This document shows positions 42,620 through 52,156 of a stretch of DNA of 64,000 nucleotides, piece after piece. A program made the position numbers and the translations under genes. The notes under the pieces were generated by a model. That model ran no database searches and was not told where the DNA came from. It was given only the letters and a program-made list of their open reading frames with translations. Each line of letters starts with the position of its first letter. The stretch's first letter is position 1. This DNA comes from Nocardia bovistercoris (GTDB lineage Bacteria; Actinomycetota; Actinomycetes; Mycobacteriales; Mycobacteriaceae): the NCBI RefSeq assembly GCF_015674855.1, contig NZ_JADMLG010000007.1, forward strand, positions 364,421 through 428,420. Direction: 5' to 3'.

Positions 42620-43731
42620 CGCCCACCTCCGATGCGCTGTTGCAGCCTGAGCAGCGTGTAGGTCAGGCTGCCGACGAACTTCTGCCAGTCGCCCGCGTCG
42701 GGCACCCGGCTGCCGGGATCGCCCAGCGGGTGGTTGACGTCGGGCAGCGCGCCGAGCGCCAGATCCTGACCGTCGGCGTCGACCACCGCGGAGGTGCCGC
42801 TGGTGATGGCGATCACCGGGCCGAGCATGGCGTTCATCGCCGCGACGCTCGCGCCGGGCGCGGTGGCCGCGGCGTTGAGCTGCTCGGCGATCCGGTTGAT
42901 GTCGGCGACCATGCCCTCGCTGCCGTTGAGTCCGGGGAAGCGCAGCAACTGTTGGCCGATCTGATCCACCCGCCGCACCAGCGCCAGCGCTTCCTGCGAA
43001 TTGTCCTGGAGGATGTCGAGCACCGGACGGGTGGCGAAGATCAGGTCGTCGATGGTGCCGCTCTGGGCGTGCAGACGCGCGGTGAGCTGGTCGATCTCGG
43101 CCAGGGTCGCGCGGATGTCGTCGGAGCGCGCGGCCAGTGCCTGCACCACGCGGGTCGACTGTTCGATGAGTGCGGCCACGTGGTCGCCCCGGTCGCCGAC
43201 CGCGTGGCCGAGACCGTTCACCAGCGTCGTGATGTTGCGGACCGCGCCGCCGTTGACCAGCAGTGACGCGGTGGTGAGCAATTCCTCGATGGTGGCCGCG
43301 GCCGCCGTGGAGTCCCGCGCGATGCTGTCGCCGTCGCGCAGGACCGGGGTGGCGTCGGTGGCGTCGGCGGGCGCGGTCAGGGAGACGAAGACGTCGCCGA
43401 GCGGGGTGGCGGTGCGCAGTTCGGCCCTGGTGCCGAGCGGTAGCCGCACGCTATCGCCGATGCTCATGGTGACGATGGCGTGGTAGTCGCGCACCGCCAT
43501 GCTCGTCACCTCGCCGACATCGGCGCCCGCGAGCCGGACCTTGGCCTTGGCGGGCAGATTGAGCGCGTTGGCGAAGTCGGCGTGCACGGTGTAGTTCGAC
43601 CCGCCGACGCCAGGCGCGGGCAGCGGCAGGTCACCGAGACCGACAGCGCAGCCGCCCGTCGACACGATCGCCGCGACACCCAGTGCCGCCGCCTTGATAC
43701 CCCGCGGCCCGGCGCCGCGCGCGGCGCTCAC
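42616..43731 (-). CDS. mceE: MceE-type lipoprotein (LprK-like)
   Basis: A 371-residue Mce protein. The N-terminus has a lipobox-like STGGC at about residues 24-28 followed by AVGLGDLPLPAPGVGG, the LprK/MceE signature. The MCE domain follows (VHADFANALNLPAKAKVRLA). It is probably lipid-anchored. The GTG start overlaps the mceD stop (GTGA) and its own stop overlaps mceF (ATGA). Confidence 0.92.
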   Translation of the reverse strand: MSAARGAGPRGIKAAALGVAAIVSTGGCAVGLGDLPLPAPGVGGSNYTVHADFANALNLPAKAKVRLAGADVGEVTSMAVRDYHAIVTMSIGDSVRLPLGTRAELRTATPLGDVFVSLTAPADATDATPVLRDGDSIARDSTAAAATIEELLTTASLLVNGGAVRNITTLVNGLGHAVGDRGDHVAALIEQSTRVVQALAARSDDIRATLAEIDQLTARLHAQSGTIDDLIFATRPVLDILQDNSQEALALVRRVDQIGQQLLRFPGLNGSEGMVADINRIAEQLNAAATAPGASVAAMNAMLGPVIAITSGTSAVVDADGQDLALGALPDVNHPLGDPGSRVPDAGDWQKFVGSLTYTLLRLQQRIGGGR

Positions 43732-44834
43732 CGGCCCATCCTCGACATGGCCTCGAGCATGTCGGTGATGCCGAAGTCGGGACCGAAATCCTGCAAGGTG
43801 CCGGTGGCGCAGCCGAGTTGGCGCAGGCCGAGGATATTGCAGACCTCCTTGACGAGCTGGCCGTCGAAGAAGACCTTGTCCAGCAGCGCGTGCACGCGCA
43901 CGCCGCGGAACTGGAAGTCGATCGCGTTGTAGGCGTTGTTGAGCAGCAGCGGTGTCACGTCGATGAATTCCGCGATTTCGGCGCGGTAGTCGGCGAGCGC
44001 CTTGGTCACCGTGCTCGCGTCGGTCAGGGTGGTGCGCAGGCTGTCGGCGTTGTCGGTGAGCAGTGCGGTGGTCTGGGTCATGATCGCATTGATCTGGGCG
44101 CCGGTGTCGCCGGTCCCGATCTGCAACTGGGCCAGTACGTCACCCAGTTGACCGGTGGCCGAACCGAATTCGCGGATCAGTCCGTCGTTGTCGGCGGCCG
44201 CCTTGACCAGGATCGACAGCTGGTCGACGATCCGGGTGATCGACTCGCGAACCTGCGCGCCGCCGTCGTCGCCGAGGCGCAGCGCCGTGGACAGCTCGTC
44301 CAGGGTCTCGCGCAACTGCGGTCCGCTGCCCTGGGCGATGGTCGCCGAGACGCCGAGGAGTTGGGCTATCGGCCCGTCACCGGGCTTGTCGCCTTTCAAC
44401 TCCCCCGCCAGCCGGTCACCCGCGCCGAGCAGGCGATCGAATTCGACCGGTGTCCTGGTCCGGTCGAGTCCGAGGTGCGCGCCGTCGGGCAGGGTCGGTC
44501 CGCCGCGGTAGGCGGGGGTGAATTCGACGTGCCGGTCGGTGAGCACCGACGTGGACACCGTCACCGCCTTCGCGTCGGCCGGGATGGCGATATCGCCCTC
44601 GACCTCGAGGGTGACCTCGACGTGGGTACCGCGCGGCTGCACCGCGGTCACCTTGCCCACCGGCATGCCGAGCACCGCCACCGCGTTGCCGACGTACAGA
44701 CCGGCCGCGTTGTCGAAGGCTGCGGTCACGGTGGTGGTGGACTTGCCGAGGCCCATCGGACCGCCCGCGCATCCCGCGACCGCGCCGATCAGCGCGATCA
44801 AGGCGATACGCACCAGCACACTCATCGCTCTCAT
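43728..44834 (-). CDS. mceD: MceD-type protein with an apparent lipobox
   Basis: A 368-residue Mce protein. The MCE domain reads TVTAAFDNAAGLYVGNAVAVLG. Its N-terminal hydrophobic segment ends in AVAGC (about residue 22), a good lipobox, so this may be a second lipoprotein. The helical region and an ending rich in Met/Gly follow. The ATG at 44834 overlaps the mceC stop (ATGA). Confidence 0.9.
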   Translation of the reverse strand: MRAMSVLVRIALIALIGAVAGCAGGPMGLGKSTTTVTAAFDNAAGLYVGNAVAVLGMPVGKVTAVQPRGTHVEVTLEVEGDIAIPADAKAVTVSTSVLTDRHVEFTPAYRGGPTLPDGAHLGLDRTRTPVEFDRLLGAGDRLAGELKGDKPGDGPIAQLLGVSATIAQGSGPQLRETLDELSTALRLGDDGGAQVRESITRIVDQLSILVKAAADNDGLIREFGSATGQLGDVLAQLQIGTGDTGAQINAIMTQTTALLTDNADSLRTTLTDASTVTKALADYRAEIAEFIDVTPLLLNNAYNAIDFQFRGVRVHALLDKVFFDGQLVKEVCNILGLRQLGCATGTLQDFGPDFGITDMLEAMSRMGR

Positions 44835-45868
44835 CGGCAGTCCTCGAAGTACGGGGTGAGATTCGCCTGCTTGGCGCGGCTGCTGATCGCGCACATCCAA
44901 CTGTCGATCAGCACGCCGTTGGGCGAGGTGAAGTCGACCTCGTTGCCGGTGCCGGAGGCGTTGGTGAAGTTGCGGATCGGAATCGGCAGGATCTGCAAGG
45001 TGTTGCGCAGCAGTTCGTCGTTGCGGGCCAGACTGCCGAGCAGTCCGTTCAGGCCGTTCAGCAGTTCGTCGACCTGGGGCCGGTCGGTGCCGACCAGGTC
45101 GCGGATCTGGCCCGCGAGTTCGTTGGTGGCCGACATCAGCCGTTGGATGGCGTCGCGGCGGGCGACGATCTCGGTGAGCAGGTCGCGACCCTGGGTCATG
45201 ATCGCCGACAGGTCCGCGCGCTGTTCGGTGACCACCGTGGTCAGTCGCTGGGCGCCCGCGAGCAGCGCGCCGAGTTCGCCGCGGCGGTCGCCGACGATCG
45301 TGGACAGGGCGCGCAGATTCTCCAGCAGGCCGGGCAGCACGCTCGGCACGCCGTCGAGCTGGGTGGCCAGGGTGTTCAGCGACCTGCTGATCTGGCCCGC
45401 GTCGATCTGGTCGAAGGTGACCGTGGCGTTGTCGAGCGCCTGTTGCAGGTCGTAGGGAACGGCGCTGTGGCTCAACGTGATCCGGCGGTCGGGCACCGAA
45501 CCCTTGCCCGCGGGCTTGAGTTCGACGTAGCGCGCGCCGAGCAGAGTCGTGAGCTTGATCGAGGCCCTGGTCTCGGCGCCGAGCGCGACATCGTCCTGCA
45601 CGGTCAGGGTCGCCACCACGTGGTCACCCGCGAGGCGCTGGGCGGTGACGGTGCCGACGGGTACACCGGCCACGGTCACCGAGTCCCCCGGACTCAGCCC
45701 GGCCGCCTGCGCGAATTCGACTTCGTACTTCACCGTCCCGACGCCGAGTCTGTTGACCCCGAGCGCCGCGGCCACCACGGCGATCAGCAGGACGAGCGCG
45801 ACGACACCGACCACCCATGTGCGATATTCCTCGAGTGGTCGGCGCGCCGTGACTATCTTCGGTGTCAT
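44831..45868 (-). CDS. mceC: MceC-type protein
   Basis: A 345-residue Mce protein: transmembrane helix at about 14-36, MCE domain YEVEFAQAAGLSPGDSVTVA, then VPVGTVTAQRLAGDHVVATL, and a helical domain. The C-terminus contains two Cys (WMCAISS, EDCR). It is joined to mceB and mceD by ATGA overlaps. Confidence 0.92.
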   Translation of the reverse strand: MTPKIVTARRPLEEYRTWVVGVVALVLLIAVVAAALGVNRLGVGTVKYEVEFAQAAGLSPGDSVTVAGVPVGTVTAQRLAGDHVVATLTVQDDVALGAETRASIKLTTLLGARYVELKPAGKGSVPDRRITLSHSAVPYDLQQALDNATVTFDQIDAGQISRSLNTLATQLDGVPSVLPGLLENLRALSTIVGDRRGELGALLAGAQRLTTVVTEQRADLSAIMTQGRDLLTEIVARRDAIQRLMSATNELAGQIRDLVGTDRPQVDELLNGLNGLLGSLARNDELLRNTLQILPIPIRNFTNASGTGNEVDFTSPNGVLIDSWMCAISSRAKQANLTPYFEDCR

Positions 45869-46914
45869 CGATTGTTCACCTGACAGGTCGTCGAATACTG
45901 TTGCTGCCCGGTCGCCGAGGCCATGCTCACGACCGTCGGCACCAGCGAGGTGAGTCCGGGCAGCAGGGTGGCGCGGATATCGCAGAGGTAGGTGTTGAGG
46001 TAGGCGCCTTCCTGGCTCACCCGCGCGAGCCCCTTCATCAAGGCCGGCAGGTTGAAGCCGAGATAAGCGAACTGGTCCTTGTTCTCGGTGAAGTGCCGGG
46101 TGAAACCCGGTTCCCGGTACAGCATTTCGTCGAGGTCGGGCTGGATGCCGGTGACCACGTCGGCCATGCGGTCGGTCAGCGCGGCGGCGGTGGTGAGGGT
46201 GCCGAGCAGTTCGTCACGGTGACGGCTCAAGCCGTCCACGATCGTCCGCGACCGGGTGATGAGCGTGCTCACCTCGTCGCTGTGCACGGCCAGATCCCCG
46301 ACCACCTGGTTCAGGTTGGTGATCACCGAGCCGAGCACCTGGTCCGGGCCCGCCAGCGACTGGGCCAGCGTCGAGACCTGTTCGATGAGCAGCACCACCG
46401 AGGTGTTGTCGCCCTGCAACGCCCGGATCAGCGCACCGGTCACATTGTCGACCTGCTTCGGGTCGAGTCCGCCGAACAGCGGCTCGAAGCCGTTGAGCAG
46501 TCCGGAGATGTCGAAGGACGGCTCGGTGTGCTCGAGCGGGATCTCGGCGCCGGGGCGCAGTGCGGCGGCATTGCCGAAATCGGCGAGCGCGAGACCGAGA
46601 TAGCGCTGCCCGATGACGTTCTGGTAGGTGATCGACGCCTTGGTGTTGCCGTAGAGCTGCTGCGCCTTCTCGACGCGGAAGTTCACCCTCGCCTTGTCAC
46701 CGTCGAGGGCGATCTTGTCGACGCGGCCGACCCTGACCCCGGCCATGCGCACGTCGTCTCCCGCCCGCAGTCCGCTGACATCGCTGAATACCGCGGAGTA
46801 CGAGTCGGTGTCGCTGTTGATGCCGCGATCGAGGGTGACGTAGGTGATCCAGATCAGCGTGAAGGACACCACGACGAACAGGCTGACCCCGACCAGTGCT
46901 TTGCGGTAGTTCAT
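45865..46914 (-). CDS. mceB: MceB-type protein
   Basis: A 349-residue Mce protein: N-terminal membrane helix (about 7-28), MCE domain YSAVFSDVSGLRAGDDVRMA, then VRVGRVDKIALDGDKARVNF, and the helical domain. Two Cys occur near the end (LCDIRATLL and STTCQVNNR), a pattern common in MceB. It is coupled to mceA and mceC by ATGA overlaps. Confidence 0.92.
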   Translation of the reverse strand: MNYRKALVGVSLFVVVSFTLIWITYVTLDRGINSDTDSYSAVFSDVSGLRAGDDVRMAGVRVGRVDKIALDGDKARVNFRVEKAQQLYGNTKASITYQNVIGQRYLGLALADFGNAAALRPGAEIPLEHTEPSFDISGLLNGFEPLFGGLDPKQVDNVTGALIRALQGDNTSVVLLIEQVSTLAQSLAGPDQVLGSVITNLNQVVGDLAVHSDEVSTLITRSRTIVDGLSRHRDELLGTLTTAAALTDRMADVVTGIQPDLDEMLYREPGFTRHFTENKDQFAYLGFNLPALMKGLARVSQEGAYLNTYLCDIRATLLPGLTSLVPTVVSMASATGQQQYSTTCQVNNR

Positions 46915-48176
46915 CGCGGGGCTCCGCTCGGCAGTGGGCCATCGGCCAGGAACCCGCCGAGGATCGATTCGGCGCCGTTGCCCTCGCCGCCGAGTACCCG
47001 GCGGATCATCTCTTGCAGATCGACCGGCAGATCCGGCGGCGTCGGATAGGTTCGCGGATCCATGGTCGCCGGGAGTTCCTGCGTGGGAATGGATTCCGGA
47101 GCCGTGCTACAACTGGGCGCGGCCAGTTGCCCGTAGCGCTGGCAGTCCGCGCGGGTGTAGAGGGTGTGCGGGGTGAACCGGAACTGGAATTTGCCTCGGC
47201 CGCGCGGATTCTCGGAGTTCCAGAATTCGGTGAACCACAGGTCGGAAAGCTTCTTGATGGTCATCACGATCGGAGTGAAGGACGGCGAGCCCGCGGCGAA
47301 GACATCGAGTACAGGCCCCATTTGTTCCGTCACTGTGACGATCTGGTCGGTACGTCGGTCCAGCGATCCGCCCACCGTGGACAAGGTGTTGTTACCCGCG
47401 GCGAGCAGGGACACCAACTGCTCGTCGTGCTCGGCGACCGTACGCATGGGTGTCACCGCGTGGTGCAGCGCGTCCAGCAGGTCCGGCGCGGACGCGTTCA
47501 GGCCGCGCACCGCGTCCGCGAGCACCGTCAAGGTCGGCGGACCGCCGTCCGGTGCGAGCAGCGCGTCGAATTCCCTGGTGATGCGGTCGAGTTGCCTGCC
47601 CGCCTCCACTATCGAGGTGCCGCGCCGGTCGGTGGCCTCGGCCACCGCCGCCAGCACGCCGACGGTATTGGTCGTGCCGATGCGGGCGGTGGCGGCGATG
47701 ATCTCGCGCAGTTTGGTCAGCGCGGTCTGCAACTGCACCGTGGAAAGGCTTCGGTCCTGCGGGATCTCGGCATTCGCCGACAAGGCCGTCGCGGGGCCGT
47801 TGTCCACCAACTGGACCGAGGACACCGCGAACACGTTGCTCGGCACCACGCGCGCGGTCACCGACCTCGGGATCCGATCGGCATAGGTCGGATCGAGTGT
47901 CAGCCGAACACGATTCGGCCCGGCGCCCGAAGCCGGAGTCACCTCGGCCACGGTCCCGACCAGCAAGCCGCGGAACTTCACGTCCGAACGCGCGGGCAGG
48001 CCGTCGCCGAGCTGCTCCAACAGCGCGGTCACCTCGACCTTGTCGTCGAAACGACCGGTGGACTTCACCAGCAGCAGACCGACCACCGCGGCGGCGACCA
48101 CGAGCATGATCAGCCCGCGCGACAGCAGCGCCGCGGGTGACGGTCCGCGCCCGTCCTTCTCGAACAGAATCGACAC
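46911..48176 (-). CDS. mceA: MceA-type protein
   Basis: A 421-residue Mce protein, first of the six. Membrane helix at about 20-38; MCE domain VEVTALLEQLGDGLPARSDV, then LVGTVAEVTPASG; and a long helical domain. Two Cys occur in the C-terminal half (ADCQRYGQ, PSCSTAP). GTG start at 48176, 6 nt after the yrbEB stop. It probably contacts substrate or a Mce hexamer on the outer side, as in characterised Mce systems. Confidence 0.92.
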   Translation of the reverse strand: MSILFEKDGRGPSPAALLSRGLIMLVVAAAVVGLLLVKSTGRFDDKVEVTALLEQLGDGLPARSDVKFRGLLVGTVAEVTPASGAGPNRVRLTLDPTYADRIPRSVTARVVPSNVFAVSSVQLVDNGPATALSANAEIPQDRSLSTVQLQTALTKLREIIAATARIGTTNTVGVLAAVAEATDRRGTSIVEAGRQLDRITREFDALLAPDGGPPTLTVLADAVRGLNASAPDLLDALHHAVTPMRTVAEHDEQLVSLLAAGNNTLSTVGGSLDRRTDQIVTVTEQMGPVLDVFAAGSPSFTPIVMTIKKLSDLWFTEFWNSENPRGRGKFQFRFTPHTLYTRADCQRYGQLAAPSCSTAPESIPTQELPATMDPRTYPTPPDLPVDLQEMIRRVLGGEGNGAESILGGFLADGPLPSGAPR

Positions 48177-48182
48177 CGGGCC

Positions 48183-49037
48183 TCATCCCCCCAATCTGGC
48201 GCTGGCGCCGATGCCCCACAGGGCGATGGTCAACAGGAGATTCACCACGATCATCAGCGAGATGGACGCGCGCATCGCGCGTCCGGCGGCGATGCCGACG
48301 CCCTGCGGCCCGCCCGCGGCGTAGAAGCCGTAGTAGCACTGGATGGTCGTGGTGAGAACGACGAAGATGATCGCCTTGATCAGCGAGTACACGATGTCGG
48401 GACCGTTGAGCACCAGCTGGAAATAGTGCTGGTAGGTGCCCGTCGACAGCCCGCCCGAGGCGCTGACCACCACCTGCACCGCGATGTAGTTCACCGCGAG
48501 GCACACCAGATACAACGGGATCATCGCCAGCACCGAGGCGAGCAAGCGGGTGGTGACCAGGTACGGAATCGACCGGATCGCCATCGATTCCATCGCGTCG
48601 ATCTCCTCGGCGATGCCCATCGCGCCCAACTGCGCGGTGAACCGACACCCCGCCTGCGCGGCGAAGGCCAGCGAGGCCATGATGGGCGCGAGCTCGCGAG
48701 TGGACGCGGTGGAGGCGATCAGGCCGATGGTGGGTTCCATGCCGAGCAGGTGCAGCGCGTTGTAGCCCTCGAGGCCGACGATCGCGCCGCCCGCCGCGCC
48801 GAGCACGATGATCACCCCCGCGGTGCCGCCGCCGACGACGATCGAGCCGTTGCCCCAGGTCACATCGGAGAGCACGCGCAGGAATTCGGCGCGGTAGTGG
48901 CGCAGCATCACCGGGATCGCGGCCAGCGCGCGGATCAGGAACGACACCATGTGCCCGAGGCGCATGATCGAGGCCCCCAGCCGGTTCAGGCTGCGGACCA
49001 GGGCGTAGGTGCCGGGAGGGTAGTAGGTCGCCGCCAT
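48183..49037 (-). CDS. yrbEB: YrbEB-type permease (MlaE family)
   Basis: A 284-residue integral membrane protein with five or six helices. IAEEIDAMESMAIRS is the EExDAMxxM motif that contacts the ATPase. Its start shares one base with the yrbEA stop (TGATG). Together with YrbEA it forms the inner-membrane permease of the importer. The MceG-type ATPase is not in this window. Confidence 0.93.
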   Translation of the reverse strand: MAATYYPPGTYALVRSLNRLGASIMRLGHMVSFLIRALAAIPVMLRHYRAEFLRVLSDVTWGNGSIVVGGGTAGVIIVLGAAGGAIVGLEGYNALHLLGMEPTIGLIASTASTRELAPIMASLAFAAQAGCRFTAQLGAMGIAEEIDAMESMAIRSIPYLVTTRLLASVLAMIPLYLVCLAVNYIAVQVVVSASGGLSTGTYQHYFQLVLNGPDIVYSLIKAIIFVVLTTTIQCYYGFYAAGGPQGVGIAAGRAMRASISLMIVVNLLLTIALWGIGASARLGG

Positions 49038-49930
49038 CACAGACCCTGTCTCGGTAGCAGGATCATCGCCAGCTGGGTGACCACCACGTTCACCGTCATG
49101 AGCAGCAGAATCGACGAAACCACCGTCGAGTTCACCGAATTCGCCACGCCCGCGGGCCCGCCCTTGGTGGACAGCCCCTTCTCGCAGGCGACCACGGCCA
49201 CGATCGCGCCGTACATGACGGCTTTGAACAGGGTCAGGATCAGGTCGCTGACGGTGGCGAAGGAGGCGAAGGTGGCCACGAAACTGCCCGGTGCGCCGTT
49301 CTGGACGAAAACGTTGAACATGTACCCGGCAAGGAAGCCGACGAAGCAGACCACGCCGGTGAGCGAGACGCCGACCAGGATCGCGGCCGCCAGTCGCGGC
49401 ACCACGAGCCTGCGCACCACCGAAACACCCATGACCTCCATGGCGTCGAGTTCTTCGCGGATCTTGCGCGACCCGAGGTCGGCGCACACCGCCGAACCGA
49501 CCGCCGAGGCCATCAACAGCGCGGCGACCATGGGCGCGCCCTGCCGGATGACGGCCAGTCCACTGGCCGCACCGGCCAGTGACGTGGCGCCGACCTGGCC
49601 CGCGAGCAGGCCGAACTGGATCGACAAGGTCACACCGATGGGCAGTGAGACGAAGATCGTCGGCAGCACCGCCGCGTTCGCCATGAACGCCGACTGCTTC
49701 ACGAACTCCGCGAAGGCGAATCGACCGGTGACGATGTCGAGGATCAGATACTGCACAGCGCGGACGCCGAGGACGAATTGCCCACCGACCGTCTCCAGCG
49801 CGGTGACCGGATGACGGCGCAGATAGCCGCGGGACCAGTCCTTGATTTCCCGCGTCGCCCACCCGGTCGGCGGCCCGGCCGCGACCTCGACGGCGCGGTC
49901 CGCGCGCACGTCGGATTCTTGGTGAGTCAT
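49037..49930 (-). CDS. yrbEA: YrbEA-type permease (MlaE family), first gene of the mce operon
   Basis: A 297-residue permease. After a cytoplasmic N-terminus it has ATREIKDWSRGYLRRHP, then five to six helices and the motif KIREELDAMEVMGVSVV. The start at 49930 is chosen because upstream residues are not family sequence. The operon order YrbEA-YrbEB-MceABCDEF-Mas is complete. The promoter lies in the 49931-50701 gap. No KstR-type site (AACnnGTT) was recognised, so steroid-specific regulation of the mce4 type is not supported. Confidence 0.93.
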   Translation of the reverse strand: MTHQESDVRADRAVEVAAGPPTGWATREIKDWSRGYLRRHPVTALETVGGQFVLGVRAVQYLILDIVTGRFAFAEFVKQSAFMANAAVLPTIFVSLPIGVTLSIQFGLLAGQVGATSLAGAASGLAVIRQGAPMVAALLMASAVGSAVCADLGSRKIREELDAMEVMGVSVVRRLVVPRLAAAILVGVSLTGVVCFVGFLAGYMFNVFVQNGAPGSFVATFASFATVSDLILTLFKAVMYGAIVAVVACEKGLSTKGGPAGVANSVNSTVVSSILLLMTVNVVVTQLAMILLPRQGL

Positions 49931-50701
49931 CGTCGATCTCGAAACTCTCGGGTCCGTACAGGCGGCATCCCCACCGCCATCGGACATCATGAAACGCAAT
50001 TGCATCCGGATTCGATATTTCGATTGCCGATACGGCCGTCCGCACGATCGGAGGCTATCTCGAAGCAATCACGCGATTCCTGTTCTAGCGTGCACCCGGT
50101 GACGCAGAGGCACCCAGTTATTGTGCGTGCCATCACACGCGGAGTCAATAGCCGGACAAGCGCGCTTCGTGACCGATTTCCGCATGCGGATTTTACGGAT
50201 CAGGCCCGGTCCGAATGGATGCCGAAAACGGGCGATGGGAATTCCCACCACCCTCCGACACAGCGTGCGGTCGTGCACGGTTTCAATTGTTCCGCATGGA
50301 TCGACGCGGCATCGTTCCACCCGGACGGGAGTGTCGTTTCGAATTCTTTCTACTAAAATCAGACTTATTCGTCGACATTTTCCACGGCATGCCCCACACT
50401 CGTTGGACATGAACTTTCCCGTGGACGACACACTGCGGACAAGCCGTCGAACCCGGCTCGCCACGACCGGCCGTTCTCCCTGATCCACCCTCCTGACCAG
50501 TGGACATGCCACAAATGTAGGCAACACTCCCCCCGAGAGACCACCCACGGGGTACCGTTCGCACATCCGATGCCGTGCACCTGCTCAGCATCGATGCTGA
50601 GCACATGCTTAGCATGTGCGGGTCCGGACCGTCAACCGTGGCCACACAATTGTCCGAAGAAATGAAAGCATCACCCCGATCGAGCATAAGGAGGACTGCG
50701 G
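49931..50701. other. 770-bp intergenic region between mce operon and TetR
   Basis: The region appears less GC-rich than its flanks and contains no reading frame with family sequence. Short frames on both strands are unsupported. It must hold the mce promoter and the TetR promoter. The right end contains a triple TGCTnAGCA array; the part between about 50100 and 50560 shows only weak inverted repeats (GCGTG-n6-CACGC near 50125). Confidence 0.6.
50582..50619. promoter_or_regulatory. Overlapping palindromes with three TGCTnAGCA boxes
   Basis: TGCTCAGCA (50582), TGCTGAGCA (50595) and TGCTTAGCA (50606) lie in a row. The first two form a perfect 22-bp palindrome (50582-50603); the last lies inside GCACATGC-TTA-GCATGTGC (50601-50619). 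The array ends 82 bp before the TetR start and is its probable autoregulatory operator, perhaps also controlling mce. Confidence 0.7.
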
Positions 50702-51310
50702 ATGCCATCGCCCCGTAGAATCGGAGCACCGGACGCCAAGAATCGCGGCCTCCTCGTCGACGCAGCTCAGGAACTCCTCCTCGAAGAGGGTTGGGCCGCG
50801 GTCACATCGCGTCGGGTCGCCGAGCGAGCGGGTTTGAAACCGCAGCTCGTGCACTATTACTTCCGCTCGATGGACGAGTTGCTGCTGGAAATCTTCCGGC
50901 GCGCGGCCGAAGCCGGGCTGATACTCCAGGCCGACATGATGAAAACGGATCGACCGCTGCGCGCGCTCTGGGATTTCAGCATCGATCCCACGGCCGTCCG
51001 GTTCACCATGGAATTCGTCGGACTTTCCAATCACCGCCCCGAGATCAGGGCGGCGGTGGCCGAGTACGCGGAACAATTCCGGACGATTCAGACAAATGCG
51101 CTGGAGACACTGCTGAAGGCCTACGGATTCGATACCGAGCGCTTTCCGGCCGCCGCCATGGCGGTGCTGATCACCAGCATCTCGCGGGTCGTGGTCTTCG
51201 AGCGCGAGCTTGGCATGGCAGGCGGCCATTCGGAGATCTTCGACCTCGTCGAACGGGAGATCGACCGGATCGAGGGGACACCCGCCGCCTCCGACTCCGA
51301 TACCGCGTAA
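50702..51310 (+). CDS. TetR family transcriptional regulator, divergent from mce
   Basis: A 202-residue regulator: LLVDAAQELLLEEGWAAVTS, then RRVAERAGLKPQLVHYYFRSMDELL, the recognition helix. The C-terminal domain includes FTMEFVGLSNHRPEIRAAV. AAGGAGG is 7 nt before the ATG. It faces away from the mce operon across 770 bp, so it may regulate mce. It ends 14 nt from the convergent 51325-51930 gene. Confidence 0.92.
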   Translation: MPSPRRIGAPDAKNRGLLVDAAQELLLEEGWAAVTSRRVAERAGLKPQLVHYYFRSMDELLLEIFRRAAEAGLILQADMMKTDRPLRALWDFSIDPTAVRFTMEFVGLSNHRPEIRAAVAEYAEQFRTIQTNALETLLKAYGFDTERFPAAAMAVLITSISRVVVFERELGMAGGHSEIFDLVEREIDRIEGTPAASDSDTA

Positions 51311-51324
51311 GTGGTGCCCGCAGC

Positions 51325-51930
51325 TCAGATGGTCGGGACCAGATCGGCCTCGCGCCCGTGAACCCGAGGCGGCCGCTGGCCGACCCGGAACACTTCCATC
51401 GGCTCGACCGCGCCCACCGGCCTGCCCGCCGCCGAGAGCGCACATGCCTTGAAGGCGCGCGCCGCGACGCTGACCCGGTGCCGCGCATGTCCGGCCGCGC
51501 GCCGCTCCAGTTCCGACGGCAGGCCGTCGCCCCACACCGCGACCTCGATCAGCCCGCGGTCGAGACAGTCGAGCACGCCCTCGCGGACCCGGCTGTCGGA
51601 CCGGTAGGTCTCCGAGGCGATCGCGACGGCATCGGGCCAGGTGGGATGTGCCGAGCCCGCCAGTGACTGCTCCATGTCCAGCACCGTCGCGCCCAGAATC
51701 CGCAGTGGGCGCACATCGGTGTGATCGGCCACGAGGACCGTCACCTCCCAACCCGCGGTGTTCCGGTCGAACAGCCAACCACCCGCGTGCTGGATCACAT
51801 CGATCGCGCTGGGCGCGACGATCGCGAGCCGGTAGCGCAGCGGGTGCTTGCGCGCGTGCGCCCGCCACCGGACAACCGAGTGGAGGTCGCGATTCGCGGG
51901 GTCGGCCGAATCGACGGATCGTACTGCCAT
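51325..51930 (-). CDS. Uncharacterised actinobacterial protein
   Basis: I do not recognise a family. The 201-residue protein has a Rossmann/flavodoxin-like N-terminal pattern: RYRLAIVAPSAIDVIQHAGG, WEVTVLVADHTDVRPLRILG, then EVAVWGDGLPSELERRAAGH. It resembles alternating strands and helices of a small alpha/beta protein. The start MAVRSVDS at 51930 is preferred over longer versions. A perfect palindrome lies about 230 bp upstream (52157-52176). It is paired tail-to-tail with the TetR. Confidence 0.7.
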   Translation of the reverse strand: MAVRSVDSADPANRDLHSVVRWRAHARKHPLRYRLAIVAPSAIDVIQHAGGWLFDRNTAGWEVTVLVADHTDVRPLRILGATVLDMEQSLAGSAHPTWPDAVAIASETYRSDSRVREGVLDCLDRGLIEVAVWGDGLPSELERRAAGHARHRVSVAARAFKACALSAAGRPVGAVEPMEVFRVGQRPPRVHGREADLVPTI

Positions 51931-52156
51931 GGTCTTCCCATCCAGCTTTCTCGAACATGGTGAACGCGGCAGATCCCACCGCCGGGCGCGGGCAGCGCCC
52001 TCGGGCACGATGACGCGTTCGAGCCCGAGGTCGCCCCGGTGCGGTGGATGATGAGCCGGGGGCTGCCGTGTGGCCATCGGGCCGTCGCACCGGGAGATCC
52101 ACCGCCCACAGTAAGGCCGTTCTCGTTACTGTGATAGCGACCTCACATTTTCTGAG

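Noticed and set aside
49931..50100. KstR-type steroid operator in front of the mce operon
   Set aside because: No AACnnGTT-type palindrome was found, so classification as a cholesterol (mce4) operon is not supported.
50069..50566. 165-codon minus-strand frame in the mce-TetR gap
   Set aside because: No ribosome site, no family similarity, unusual Cys/Arg/His-rich composition, and overlaps the probable promoter region.
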